DNA from: Brassica napus
Lineage: Eukaryota; Streptophyta; Magnoliopsida; Brassicales; Brassicaceae
Length of the DNA stretch: 64,000 nt
Assembly: GCF_020379485.1 (NCBI RefSeq)
Contig: NC_063436.1
Coordinates: 23,434,423-23,498,422, forward strand
Reading direction: 5' to 3'
Part shown: in pieces, positions 1 through 11,854 of the stretch
Position numbering within the stretch: the first letter of the stretch is position 1
Layout: each line of letters begins with the position of its first letter
Position numbers and translations under genes: made by a program
Notes under the pieces: generated by a model
Told to the model about the DNA's origin: nothing
Seen by the model: only the letters and a program-made list of their open reading frames with translations
The model's database searches: none

Positions 1-1690
1 GGACCACATAAACGATGATCGAACAAAAATCGGAAAAAAATCGGGAAAAAATGACGAAATCGGTGTTGTATGAACAACTGCTTTCCGGAGTCAAAATTCG
101 GCGAAGATGGTACTGAAGAAACTACCTCTTCTCAGAGTCAAAGTCCGATGCACGGGAGAGTAGATCGGATTAAGATCCGGTGAATAAAACTCGAGAGTTT
201 CTCTCTTCTATGTAAAATATTTTAGAGAGGGAATAGAGCTGAGAGAGAAAGCTCCACTGTTCCCATAAAATATAATATATATGATGCTATGAATATGATT
301 TACAAACTTGTTTGAAATGCAATAACCTTGAAATTAACCACGATTGACCAAGGTTGTCTAACGTACTGCATTGACTTTGTCACTTTCACACCTAAACGAT
401 TGTTTTTCTTTTGTTATTATGTTAACATACCTAGAGTTCGTAAAAGTACGCAAGTACAATCGGTTGGTACAATATATATATATATAATATAAATTATAAA
501 TTCAATCAGCTGACCAACTACATTACACAATAGATAGATAATCCTTTAGTTTGTCAAAGTTACTACTTTATATCCTACGCGGTGTTTTTATTGTTTAGTT
601 TAGATTTTAAAATTAAAACAAAAGAACCGTTAGTTACTGGTTCTTAGAATGTTTATATAGACCAAAATATGTGAATTTATTCTTTTTTTTTCTGTCTCTT
701 TTTAAGCCCATATTATTTGTCAAAAACACTTTTGTAAATACAATCGGAAACTAATTTTAACAAAGGAATGTGCTCATGTCCATGCTTAGTCGGACACTAC
801 AACGTAATCCGGATATTCAGTACTACTTAACTAACTAAAAACAAAACAATGATCATAATATACTAACTTTTAAGCACACATCAATTTTTTTATTTGTGGT
901 TTTTCCTGGCAAACTTTTCATCTCTTATAACAAACAGACGGTTTACTACTTTTTGTGCCATACTGATTTTGATTGTACCCTTTATAGGACACATTCCAGC
1001 CATCCTAGAATATAGGAAGACGGCATAATAGACCAAAACTGATCTACTCTATCTAATTCAAGTTTATACTGCCCGTTAAGTCAGACTCATCCATGGAAAC
1101 TGCAAAACAACTGTATTCATATAATAATATAGTAGTTCTGAATAACTGCATTGTCACTTTTATTTTTCGTTTAGCTTCAACTAAGTTCAAATTTGTGTGT
1201 TTCTTAAAATATATATCCTATCTAGTACTTTTAAAAAGGAAAAAAAATTTATTTCGGTCACATTATGTTACAAACTCATGCATTTACAAAGTAACTAGTA
1301 ACCAATGCAACATTCATATATACCGTACGTAATTGTATTTTTTTTGTTTTTAAGATTACAATAGTAAAAGCAGTAATGGCGGCACTGCCCATCGAAGTAC
1401 CATTTGTAGTTTATAATTTTGTATCGTTTGCATGTTCCAAGAAAAATAGCAAGACCTTTTTCTTTAGAACACACGGAACTTGTAAAGACTAGTAGTAACG
1501 GAAACGGTCTAAAATATCCTAGAAAATGGCCAGCCAAAACATTCCTAGAATTTCAATATTCCTTAAAAATAGGAAGGCGGAAAACAAATCAAACAAAACA
1601 CAAAGTCAAGTCAAACAAACGAAGGTCAAAATGATAATAACTTTCAAAACTCAAGGCTAATAAAAATCCAAATTACGTGACAGCCGCCAC
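1..1690. other. AT-rich intergenic DNA, no gene recognised
   Basis: The short open frames here are AT-rich, lack recognisable domains and look like chance. A purine-rich, more complex patch lies at about 60-270, but I cannot assign it to a gene. The last few hundred bases serve as the upstream region of the phospholipase gene. Confidence 0.5.
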
Positions 1691-1698
1691 CATGATGT

Positions 1699-1709
1699 TT
1701 ATTTAAATA
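1699..1709 (+). promoter_or_regulatory. Probable TATA box of the phospholipase A1 gene
   Basis: TTATTTAAATA lies about 70 bp upstream of the ATG at 1776, a normal distance for a plant gene with a short 5' UTR. A CT-rich stretch follows (about 1735-1770). Position and composition are the only evidence. Confidence 0.55.
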
Positions 1710-1775
1710 CCCGAACATACTTTCTTTTGGCATCTATGGTCTTCTCCTATACAAACTCTCTCTACTCAATCGCTC

Positions 1776-3308
1776 ATGCAGACACTTACGCCTAACGTCG
1801 AGTTATTCCACGCGAAACGCAGACATTTCACATGCAGTACTCAAACCTCGACCTTCATCCCGACAAAGCCACTTTCTGTTTTTCCGGCGACTAAAAACAA
1901 CCGAGAACATCTCAGAAACCTAGAGAATGTTCTCAAGACCTCGTCAAACTCTATAGAAAACTTCAACAACAAGGTATCTTCTCGCCAAGACAAGACGACG
2001 ACGTTACTCGGAGGTTTGAACTTGGCGAGACTCTGGCCTCAGATGAAAGCCGCCGTCGACGAAATGTCCCCCAAGAATCTGAAGCGGCTTCAAAGGCTTC
2101 TCTCGAAATCATCAGAAGAGCGTTCGCCGAAGAATAAACTCGGGTCTAAATGGCGGGAGCTACACGGGTCGAACAACTGGGCCGGGTTGCTGGATCCACT
2201 AGACGAGGATCTCAGGCGAGAGCTTGTCCGTTACGGAGAGTTTGTGCAGGCGGCTTACCAAGGGTTTCACTCGGACCCGGAAGGTTCGCCGAGAGACGTA
2301 GCCTTACCAGACGGGTCTTACAAAGTAACGAAGAGTCTTTACGCCACATCATCAGTTCGTTTGCCTAAGTGGATTGATGACGTGGCACCTGATCTAAGGT
2401 GGATGACTAAGCAGACGAGCTGGGTTGGGTACGTGGCGGTCTGCGAAGATCCAAAGGAGATCCGACGGATGGGGAGGAGGGAGATCGTCATCGCGCTCCG
2501 CGGAACCGCCACGTTGCTCGAGTGGTCAGAGAATTTCAGGCCGAATCTCGTTTCGATGCCCGAGCCCAAACCCGATCCATCCGACCCGACTCGGCCCAAG
2601 GTGGAGTGCGGATTCAACAGCCTCTACACAACGGGTAGCCAACACGCGCCTAGCCTCGCCGACTCTTTGGTCGCGGAGATCAGCAGGCTCGTCGATCTAT
2701 ACGCAGGAGAGGAGCTGAGCATAAGCGTCACTGGACACAGCCTCGGCGCCGCCATAGCTCTCCTAGCCGCCGACGATATCGCGGAGCGTGTTACGCACGC
2801 GCCTCCGGTGTCGGTATTTTCCTTCGGCGGACCTCGCGTCGGAAACAGGGAGTTCGCCGATCGGCTGGATTCGAAAGGAGTGAAAGTCCTCCGCGTCGTG
2901 AACAGCCAGGACGTGGTGACGAAAGTTCCCGGAATATTCGCCGATAATGATAAGAACAAGCAGGGGCAGAATCGTAATAACGGGGGTATAAGGGAGATGG
3001 TGGAGAGGAACAATCCATGGGCTTACTCGCACGTGGGAGCTGAGCTGCGCGTGGACATGAAGATGTCTCCGTATTTGAAACCTAACGCTGACGTGGCGTG
3101 CTGTCATGACTTGGAGGCCTACTTGCACTTAGTCGACGGGTTTTTAGCTTCGAACTGTCCGTTCAGAACAAACGCGAAACGGAGTTTGAGAAAGCTGTTG
3201 GATGAGCAACGGTCCAACGTCAAGGTTTTGTATACAGGAAAGTCTTTGAGACGCAACCGTAGTTCTGTTCTTGATTACGGAGACGTTTTGCCAAGTCCGT
3301 CGTCATGA
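1776..3308 (+). CDS. Class I phospholipase A1 (DAD1-like lipase, PLA1-Ibeta2/DALL1 type), probably plastidial
   Basis: A single uninterrupted exon encodes 510 residues, a normal length for plant class I PLA1. These enzymes release acyl chains from the sn-1 position of plastid glycerolipids, and DAD1 itself feeds jasmonate synthesis. The first ~75 residues are Ser/Thr/Arg-rich and acid-poor, as in a chloroplast transit peptide. A lipase class 3 alpha/beta-hydrolase domain follows. The nucleophile elbow GHSLG puts the catalytic Ser at residue 322. The acid is probably Asp379 (NSQDVV) and the base His444 (CCHDLEAY). The start is the first Met of the frame and sits about 70 bp below a TATA box. 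Codon use is GC-rich compared with the flanks. From memory it most resembles Arabidopsis At4g16820; assignment to one PLA1-I subgroup is less certain than the family. Confidence 0.9.
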   Translation: MQTLTPNVELFHAKRRHFTCSTQTSTFIPTKPLSVFPATKNNREHLRNLENVLKTSSNSIENFNNKVSSRQDKTTTLLGGLNLARLWPQMKAAVDEMSPKNLKRLQRLLSKSSEERSPKNKLGSKWRELHGSNNWAGLLDPLDEDLRRELVRYGEFVQAAYQGFHSDPEGSPRDVALPDGSYKVTKSLYATSSVRLPKWIDDVAPDLRWMTKQTSWVGYVAVCEDPKEIRRMGRREIVIALRGTATLLEWSENFRPNLVSMPEPKPDPSDPTRPKVECGFNSLYTTGSQHAPSLADSLVAEISRLVDLYAGEELSISVTGHSLGAAIALLAADDIAERVTHAPPVSVFSFGGPRVGNREFADRLDSKGVKVLRVVNSQDVVTKVPGIFADNDKNKQGQNRNNGGIREMVERNNPWAYSHVGAELRVDMKMSPYLKPNADVACCHDLEAYLHLVDGFLASNCPFRTNAKRSLRKLLDEQRSNVKVLYTGKSLRRNRSSVLDYGDVLPSPSS

Positions 3309-4705
3309 GCTCTGAATTTTTTGGCTTCTATTCTTTAATCTTTATGATATTTTATTTTATTATTTGGTGGTGAAAAACCTCTGTGTTTTATTTATTTGTT
3401 ATGATATATCTATCGCAATTGGCCAGTTAAATCCAAATGTTTTTGTTGTACTATGTGCCGATGATAAAGTTGTGTAATGGAGAAGACTTTTGTGTTTGTT
3501 TTAATAAATGGTAATTTTCTTTTATAAATAAAACATTATTTTTAGCATCAAAAGGTCATTACAATATTCAAATGTAAAATATTTTTAATAGTAGATATTC
3601 GAACATGAAAATCCCAATCATATTTATACTTTATTAATGTTAAATAAATAGTAGAAGAGTTTATGAACTTTGTTTGAATTTTTTGTTTGAATTTTTCATA
3701 TTTAAATATTTTATTGGTAAGAAATGAGATAAAATAAAATGATTTATGAAATAACATAATAAAATATTATGCTATATAATCGAGAAATAATATAAAATAA
3801 AGTCATTTACATATAGAGTCACTTTATAAGTTTTTATTACACTGTAGAACAGTTATTGCTACTGAGGTAGTTTTTTTTAACCAAGTCAAAACTAGACGTA
3901 TCATTTACTACTACATATAAAAATAACCCCAGCATCATATCACTCTAGCTTTTTAAAATGTTACAAAAGTATGTGCACACTACACGTATCATTTCCTAAT
4001 ACATATAAAAATATCACTAAAGGTGATTTTGCTCAGCCGCTTTTTCGGCCATATCCAAAAGCGCACATTCTTTTCTTCATTTCGACATTATCCTTTACAT
4101 CTGTTCAATACATGGCTTCACTTGATTGCTAGTTGTGTAATAGTTTTGGTGTAATAAAACAATACACTCTTTTTTGGTCTACAAGACTACAACTTGATCT
4201 TTTTATCCGTCGTCTTCTTATTTACGAAACATGTTTAAGACAGACAAAACCTTAATTTCTCATGTTATCTGTTGTCTGAACCAGACCTTGTCGGAGATTT
4301 CTATGTGTTTGTAATAACCGCTAAAAGTGTCATTCTTTTATATGACCCCGGAGAAAACTGTGACTTCCCTTATAAAGATGATTCCTACTCTTGTATGGAT
4401 TCTCTGAGTTGCTAAAAGTTTTATGCTTACATTCTTTTCCACAGGCCTCATACAAGACATTCTCTAGAAGCATAATATCTACTTCGTTTGAAGCTTAAGC
4501 AGGTTCCTATGCGCCTTTCGGAGAGAGAAGGTTATGATGGCACATGCGGTACGTGTGACGTTTGCTTTTTGAGTGTTTTGTACAAAAATGTTGCCGCGCA
4601 TATTTTTGCCAGGTGGACTACAGCCTCATGCCATTGCAGGCCCATTAACAAGTGAGCCCATACAACTATGTTTTATAGGCGCCATTATTTGTGTTGAGAG
4701 AGAGA
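3309..4705. other. 3' flank and intergenic DNA, no gene recognised
   Basis: The lipase 3' UTR should occupy the first ~250 bp. The rest is AT-rich with no supported coding region or clear mobile-element ends. Confidence 0.45.
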
Positions 4706-4713
4706 GAGACATA

Positions 4714-5264
4714 TAGTGCTGGGCATTCGGGTTTTCAGTTCGGGTCGGTTCGGTTTATTCAGTTTTCGGGTTATTCGGTTTGGGATGTTTAGGAACCGTT
4801 TAGGAACCGGACATTTTTCGGATCGGTTTGGTTCGGATAATGTCGGGTTCAGGTCGGGTTTCTATTTCTTTATAAAACCCAAATAGAACCGTATTACAAA
4901 TAATTCGGATTTGGTTCGGGTTTAAAACCCAAAAACCAAAAAACCCCCGAAAATTCGAGCTAAACCCGGAAAAAACCGAAAATATATCCGGGTTATTCGG
5001 GTAGTTCGGATTTTTCTAGATATTTTTTATTTATAAATTATATTTTACATATATTAAAATTTAAAGTAATAAAAAAATTCAATATATTCAAAATATTCGG
5101 GTACCCGTTCGGTTCTCGGTTCGGTTCCGGTTCGGTCCCGGTTCGGTTTCGATTTTTCGGATTTAGAAATATAGGAACCGTTCTGGTTTTTGTAATTTTT
5201 GGTCCGGTTTTGGTCCTGTTTTTTCGGTTCGGTTTTCAGGTTTCGGATAATATGCCCATGACTA
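4714..5264. mobile_element. Non-autonomous hAT-type MITE with TTCGG-rich ends
   Basis: The element is 551 bp. Its ends are inverted repeats: TAGTGCTGGGCAT on the left, and TAGTCATGGGCAT when the right end is reverse-complemented. It is flanked by a perfect 8-bp target-site duplication GAGACATA at 4706-4713 and 5265-5272, the hAT signature. Both ends carry many degenerate copies of the TTCGGT/GGGTTCGG type, which give it a strong foldback. There is no coding capacity. The element at 25421-25981 has the same design. Confidence 0.85.
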
Positions 5265-5272
5265 GAGACATA

Positions 5273-6467
5273 CAGTCAATTCAAGTGTTGTTCTGCCCTT
5301 CTTTATCTCACCTAATTTTCTGGATGAGTGCATTAAGAGAAAACATTTTGATCAAAGTGTCCTAATGGTCGCTATTCTGACGCAGATCATATTCACTAGT
5401 CGATTTAACTTAAAACCTCCTTGTGGATTTGAAGTAAATTCGTTTTATATAAATGTGAAACTAGTGCATTAATGGTAACATATGTGCAATACCAAGCCAA
5501 ATGTTTATTGGACTTAAAACAGCTAATATAGGATTGAATGCTAATGATCAATACATATATGTTTAATCAATTTGAAAACCGAATAATACATGTTAACCAC
5601 TTGAAATTTAGTTTTGGAGACCCAATCGAATGTTTAGTCTTGCTATACACTGGTCCCTCCTTTTATCTGCCTCTTGTGATGGTATAACACCATTATGTAA
5701 AAGATATATAAACACTGAATGAGGGCCAAATAGTACTCGTGAGAGACAAAGGAACCGTGGGTGCGGACATAAAACTGGCTGTGGAGCTTATTAGGCTGTC
5801 AGACCAAATACAACACAAATGGTCCCTCTTTGTTTTTTCTTTTGTAATGTAGCATTATCGTCTTTACATCTTTTTCTATTAAATTGTTTTGTTCTGATGA
5901 TATTATAGGATATATATTGACTTGGTTATAAAAGTATTGCAGAAAAAAAATAAACAAACATCGTTCTAGCATATAAAGTCTAACAATCATCATTTATGCC
6001 CGCTCTAATAATGTTGACGGTCCCTTAAAACCAACCCATGAATCGGATTGGTGGTTCCACTATAAATAAGATAATTTATACAACGAATAAAAATAAAAGA
6101 TATTATAATTCCCCGTTTTCATGTCTATTGATTATTCTATCTGTACCTACAAAGAGATTTCACTTTGGATTTTTCCTCTTTATTTTTTCATATATGTGGA
6201 GGAAAATAAATCAGCATCTCGTACAATATCCATCGACTAGTACGTGTCACACAGTATATCCAACGGTCCAAAATTTAAAAACAAATAATCTCTAATAGGA
6301 GGGTACTTCAGCATTTGGTTCTCTCTCTCTAACATATACCCCCCAACAGCTCAAAGAAACCTTTACTTTTCTCGCTCACTCTTTGACAATTCTCACATCT
6401 CTCTATATATCACTTTACATAAACCACTATTCAACACACAACCCTTTTCTCTTTAGCTCAATATCCC
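5273..6467. other. Intergenic DNA and upstream region of the arabinogalactan-protein gene
   Basis: No coding feature is supported. CT-rich tracts and TATATA-like sequence at about 6320-6430 are consistent with a plant core promoter and 5' UTR for the gene starting at 6468. Confidence 0.4.
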
Positions 6468-7022
6468 ATGATGGCTTCTTCACAAGCTCTCCTTTTGCTC
6501 ACATTGACTATGGTTTTAATCCCCTTCTCTTTAGCTCAATCTCCCATGATGGCTCCTTCTGGCTCAATGTCCATGCCACCAATGCCTAGCGGCGGCTCTC
6601 CCATGCCTATGATGACTCCACCACCTATGCCTATGATGACTCCACCACCTATGCCCATGACTCCACCACCTATGCCTATGACTCCACCACCTATGCCCAT
6701 GGCTCCACCACCTATGACAATGACTCCACCGCCTATGCCTATGGCTCCACCACCAATGTCCATGGCTACACCACCTATGATGCCAATGACTCCATCTTCA
6801 AGCCCAATGAGTCCACCAACTACTCCTATGAGCCCAGGCCCTAGCCCAGCATCAGTCCCCGATATGGCTTCGCCACCGATGCCAGCAATGGAATCTTCTC
6901 CTTCTCCAGGACCGGGACCCATGCCACCGGCTATGTCCTCGCCGGATTCCGGATCTTTCAATGTCAGAATCGACGTCGTAGCACTTTCTTTCCTTGTTGC
7001 AGCCCATTTGCTCCTTGTTTGA
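6468..7022 (+). CDS. Met/Pro-rich classical arabinogalactan protein, GPI-anchored
   Basis: The frame encodes 184 residues. An N-terminal hydrophobic signal peptide (about residues 5-23) ends in FSLAQ, so the mature protein would begin at a Gln suited to pyroglutamate formation. The centre is a low-complexity array of PPPMPM and TPPPM units followed by Ser-Pro and Thr-Pro pairs, the context in which proline is hydroxylated and arabinogalactan attached. The C terminus is a hydrophobic tail (VVALSFLVAAHLLLV) preceded by small residues, a GPI-anchor signal. The product should be a cell-surface or wall proteoglycan. It starts with two consecutive Met codons, and the first is taken. It strongly recalls Arabidopsis At4g16980. 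The repeat array is a likely site of length variation. Confidence 0.85.
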   Translation: MMASSQALLLLTLTMVLIPFSLAQSPMMAPSGSMSMPPMPSGGSPMPMMTPPPMPMMTPPPMPMTPPPMPMTPPPMPMAPPPMTMTPPPMPMAPPPMSMATPPMMPMTPSSSPMSPPTTPMSPGPSPASVPDMASPPMPAMESSPSPGPGPMPPAMSSPDSGSFNVRIDVVALSFLVAAHLLLV

Positions 7023-7929
7023 GATTATTATTGAACTGGTCCCCGTCGTTTTCGTGTAATTTACTTTCATTATTTTTCGAGCCATTAGTTTTCATCGTTT
7101 TATAATATTTGAGTTTGTGTTTGATATGTACGATTCAGACATTTGTTTGCTTTATCAATCTATCGTTGACTCTAGTTGGTGTATGTGATGTTAACTCATA
7201 TGGTCTATCCAAATTTCCACACACCATTGCGTTCTTACATCTTGGGCTCTTAGCGTAACTCATCAGACATAAATATTGTCGCGAGGACTACAGACAATAT
7301 TATCAATATATATCTCGTGGTTAGTCGATGATATCAACGTATATGATCACAAGAAAAGAGATAAAAGAGATAAACGTTTGTCTGTATGTATGTATACACA
7401 CTCGAGGTAATTAACTTTAACAAATAAGAAACGTTACTGAGACATGTTTATAAGAATATTACTTTTTCGTACTAGAAATAATAGTGTTACGAACCAAGGA
7501 AAAGGCTAAAATTGCAAGCTGTATGTCATTGGTAAGCATCGCATATCTATAAGGAACAAGAGGCTGTGGTCTTGGAATTTCCTATATTACATTTTTTTAT
7601 TTAAGAAAAAAATGATTTTTTAAATGTTATGTTGAATTTGAGAATGGAAGAATTATGAAAATGAGAAGCGGATAAAATTGTAGGGAATAGGGATAAGTCC
7701 GACCCAAGAGGACAGCTAAAAAGAAAGAGACGCTCACATGACTGTCTTTTTCAATCACCCCTACCATTTTCCAATGTATTAGCCTCGCTGGAAGATATTT
7801 TTCTTACACATTACTTCCATCTTACTAGTATTATCAAATACGTAACTAGAAACTAAACACCTCCCAATGCTGAAGACTGAAGTGCATAGGTTTCAAATTC
7901 GTGTATACTTGAAAGCTTAATGGCATTGT
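7023..7929. other. Intergenic DNA, no gene recognised
   Basis: This is AT-rich sequence between the arabinogalactan-protein gene and the left edge of the duplicated EXLB1 segment. No supported open frame or element ends were found. Confidence 0.45.
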
Positions 7930-8328
7930 TGGAGTTCATAGGCTCTCAAAAATCCACCGAAAAATTCAAGCTTAGCGCATCAGAATCATATCAAGAAACC
8001 TAGAGAAAAACATGACATCGTGATGTATTTGATCGACTGACCATGATAGAAGTTATCTTGATTGACTGACCAATATGATCATGATGTATGTTAAAATGAG
8101 CATATAAAATTTTTAATTAAGTTTTATCATTATTTAATTTTCCACCAACCAAAACCTTACAAATCCTTACAATCTTCTTGACTACACACATTACATAGTT
8201 ATATGAATCTACAATGATTATCCTTTAGTCTAGAGGGCATTATTTAATTATGTATATAGCCATAACATAGAGAAAACCATACGTATTTATATAAACACAC
8301 TATCAATAAAGAGATGAGAACAGGGGAA

Positions 8329-9859
8329 TCAAGTAAGTAGAATGTTGGAGTTGTAGGTGGCTCCTGCGGTCCAATCTGCTGGAAGAGCGTTCTGCGATTC
8401 GACCCAATTGAGACCGGCGCTTCCATAGACCAAAAACCTCAAAGAGAGAGTGCCTCTTGGTGGATTCTGATAATCATGAACCGCTCCAAACACTCTTCTC
8501 ATGCGTTTCCACTCTTTGCAATCCTCCTGAATCATATAGTCATGTTCAAATCTACTCACAAAACGTCAAAACCCTTTTGCCTACAACTATACTTTGAGAA
8601 ATTGTTAACAGAAAGCCGGACATAGCGAACTGAAACATTGATCGTGTTATTTGACCCCCTAAATTTTTTAGAGTTAATATAAATAGATATATTATTTTTT
8701 TAAAAAAAATTATAGGAGTATTAAAGTTAATTTTTATTAAATAGTCTTTGGTCATAAAATTTCAGGACCGAGCGTTTGCGGAATACATTGTGTTAAAGTA
8801 AAGTTCAAAAGGGTGTTGACTATAGCTAAACATCCTCAGAAACTATAAATTATGTTTGTTAAAAGTTATCAATTACCTGCCAGACTTCAACGGCGAGGAT
8901 GTCGTTGACACCACCAACGTACAAGATAAGGATAGCAAGATAATGGGGATTATAGCTTTTCTCATGGATCTTATACACCAGGTTGTACCCTCCGTACCGG
9001 CAAGGGACCCTTTGGTATTCAACGTCAACCACACCAAAAGAGTAGAGCTGAAACTCTGTGCCGGGTCGCGCCATACGTCCATACGCCTTAGGGCTAAATA
9101 TGAAGTCCGTACCATCTCCTTCTCCGTAGTCCGTAGCCACTACGTATACTCCTTCCTCATTGCAGTGTGGAGGTATTTTGCATCTCACCTTTTAATAATT
9201 AATAGTTAATGATTTAGTGTATTAATGATAGTCTAATGACACAGTATATAGCATAAGGTTTTGGATGTAATATCAGATTAGATTAATATATGTAAACCTG
9301 GTAACAAGCACCACAGCCGGCTCCATTTTTCCATAGTCGCGATGAAACACCACTCACTTCACCATCATTGATATCTCTTCCAAGTTCTCCATACCCACAT
9401 GCTCCTCCTGAATAATAAGTAATTATCCATTTTCTCATCAACAATTTTTTTTTACCAACGGATTATTGTATAAAAGTCTAAATACTAATCATAATGTAAT
9501 GATCGAATCAAATAATAGACTTAATGGAATCATTTTCATATATACATATATTTAGACGTAGATGTTACATACAAATAATAATTTGTTAACCTTAATAGTG
9601 ACATTGACTATTGAGTTGTTCCCTATAATGTAGGCATCTAGCTTTTCTAATCATGCTTCATAATATTATAAAAATAAAATAATCAATATACTCAAATATA
9701 TATAAAAAAATGATTCAAATACGTACGAGGATTTCCTTTGCAATCGGGACTGCCATAATAAGTAGCTCTAGAGCTAACAAAGTCATCAGATAAACAAAGA
9801 AGAGGTAAAAGGACAATGACTTGAACAAGCAGATGAAGCAAAACGTGAGACTTCTTCAT
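8329..9859 (-). CDS. EXLB1: Expansin-like B1, copy A (four exons)
   Basis: Exons on the minus strand are 9859-9727, 9407-9298, 9188-8877 and 8526-8329. All junctions are GT-AG and the total is 753 bp, giving 250 residues, the length I recall for Arabidopsis EXLB1. The N terminus is a hydrophobic signal peptide ending in LCLSDD. The six-stranded double-psi beta-barrel domain follows, with YYGSPDCKGNPRGACGYGE, the Cys-rich NGAGCGACYQVRC block and VATDYGEGDGTDFIFS. The C-terminal half is the group-2 grass-pollen-allergen-like wall-binding domain ending in ATYNSNILLT. The HFD motif of true alpha- and beta-expansins is not apparent, as is known for the EXLA/EXLB families. Secreted to the wall; biochemical activity in this family is unproven. 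No disabling mutation is visible. Confidence 0.93.
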
Positions 9860-9960
9860 ATTGTTATATGTAACTATTGCAAGACTATTTTAAAAGTGGT
9901 TTGGGAAAATAGATTAGTGTTACAAAAGATGTGTGATGGTAGAGGAGAAGTCTAATATGG

Positions 9961-9968
9961 TATTTATA
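9961..9968 (-). promoter_or_regulatory. TATA box of EXLB1 copy A
   Basis: TATAAATA on the minus strand lies 102 bp upstream of the ATG. The same box sits 109 bp upstream of the start codon in copy B, so it is conserved between duplicates. A single GGTCGTGACC palindrome lies further upstream at about 10124-10133. Confidence 0.65.
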
Positions 9969-10268
9969 GTTGAAGGTAGAGTGGTTATAAAAATATTATA
10001 AACATTGGATCGAGCATCGTAACTATTCTTTTCTTTCCACTTGGCAAAAAGCTGTCTCAAATTTATATTTTAGCTAGAACGCGTACTTGCACTACCCAAG
10101 TAAGAAGTTGGGGAGGTAAGAGGTTGGTCGTGACCTGAACCTAGTTTCAATGTCATTATCATTTTTCTTATAATTGGGGAATTAATCACATATCAAAATT
10201 CACACTTTTGAGAAATTTACCTATCGTATAAGTTTTGCGGTGAAATGAGTAAAGATACATATAATGAA

Positions 10269-11854
10269 AATTTAAGTTACATATATTTGATTATTTGGTG
10301 ATTTTCCCGTGCTCATGCACGGGTATAAATATTTTTAAAATAAATAACTATAAAAATTGATTGCTATTTATTTTTAATTTTAAATTAACTTATAATTTGT
10401 ATGTACAATTTATATTAATAGTATTATATTACTTTAATTAGACATATGAATTTAGATATGTTATATCTAGTCGGTTTTTTTCTTTTTTTTTACAGTCAAT
10501 TTAGTTCTTTTGAGTATATTAGATTTCATCTATTTCTCAAAATTTAACTATAATTTTTTTTTATTTTAAATATATTAAAATTATGATTAATTTTCTTATT
10601 TGCAATTATGTTGGTTGTTGTCTTAGATATGAAAATATATTTAAGGAAATTGATGTATAGCTTAAGATATATTGTGCTTAGAATAAAATATAAAATAAAC
10701 TAAAGTGTGTGATTTCAAATTACATAAATTAATATAACATAATACTCTATAGTCTCATGCATATATATAAATTTTACAAAATAACTAAATTATAACAGTT
10801 GGTTAATATTTTATTTTCATTTATTAATATTTTTTGAGTCATCCTATAATTTACATTTATAAAATTATTTATTCTTATTGTAGTTAAATCTATGATTTTA
10901 GATATAAGTTAGATTAGTCGAATCACTCATGTTGTGACTATGTTGAGTTACATATAGTTTCTCAAATTCAAACTGAGGTACAATTATTTTTTATTATCAT
11001 TAAGTAAAATCAAATTAATTTTATTTATCGTTTAAATGTGCATATAGTTTCATAATATTTATTAAATTATATGTTGATGTTTTTTCGAAAAACAAATATC
11101 AGAAAATAAAGCAATGATCAATATGAAGTTACATACATAAATAACTAATAAATTTTTGATAGTTCATGAACACATATCAATATTTACAATAATTATAATA
11201 TTTTATAAAGTCTAGATAACGTTATGCCTTAGATATATAAATAGTAAACTGAAATTTATTTTAAGTAATTTTTAAATGAGAATTCAGATTTGCTTTGATA
11301 TTTTAATTATAGTCATGTTCCACAAACATAAAAAAAAAAGTTAAAAGCAAATTTAGTATTATGATAAAATATATTTTAATAATGATAAAATATAATATAT
11401 CTACCTCGTTAAAGTATATAGTGTTATGTTATTTTAAAATATTTTGTAATTATTTTATCAAAAGATATTTATTGTTAATTGTTTTTCGTATTTTTAGTAT
11501 CTCATAAAAATAAACAGTTTAAAAAATTGTGTGATTATATTTTAAAAATCATATCATATAAGTAAAATTATATTTATAGATTTTTTTTTGCTGTAAATGA
11601 AAGATATTATAGTCAACTAAATATATGAAAAGTAAATAAAACATTTCAATAATACTAATTATAAACTATTTTAGTCAATTAAACATATATCAGTTTATGT
11701 TACTTAATTGTTTTATGTAATCATGTAAGAAAATAGATAGATATATAACAAAATTATTTCTATTACTTTGAAAAAATATATTTTTGTATTGTTTAAAGAT
11801 ATGTCAAGATCTATTTATAAATATTTATAATTTAAGTTACATATATTTGATTAT
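10269..11854. mobile_element. AT-rich insertion unique to copy A, flanked by 26-bp direct repeats
   Basis: Copy B reads straight through this point (about 38750-38790), but copy A has an extra ~1.56 kb. A 26-bp sequence is repeated exactly at 10269-10294 and 11829-11854, bounding 1534 bp of very AT-rich DNA. Just inside the left repeat is a perfect hairpin with stem CCCGTGC/GCACGGG (10306-10323), followed outwards by a short tract. This is what the 3' end of a minus-strand Helitron looks like, but the terminal CTRR is degenerate and a long flanking duplication is not typical of Helitrons. No coding capacity. The class is uncertain. Confidence 0.6.

Noticed and set aside
2339..3128. Several minus-strand and alternative-frame ORFs of 70-130 codons
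   Set aside because: All are shadows of the GC-rich phospholipase exon, with no domain similarity.
6536..6961. 141-codon minus-strand Gly/Ile-rich frame
   Set aside because: It is the reverse reading of the Met/Pro-rich repeat of the arabinogalactan-protein gene.
8856..9209. Plus-strand 117-codon frame
   Set aside because: It lies exactly antisense to EXLB1 exon 3. The same shadow frame recurs at 36808-37149 in copy B, so it is an overlap artefact of the conserved exon.
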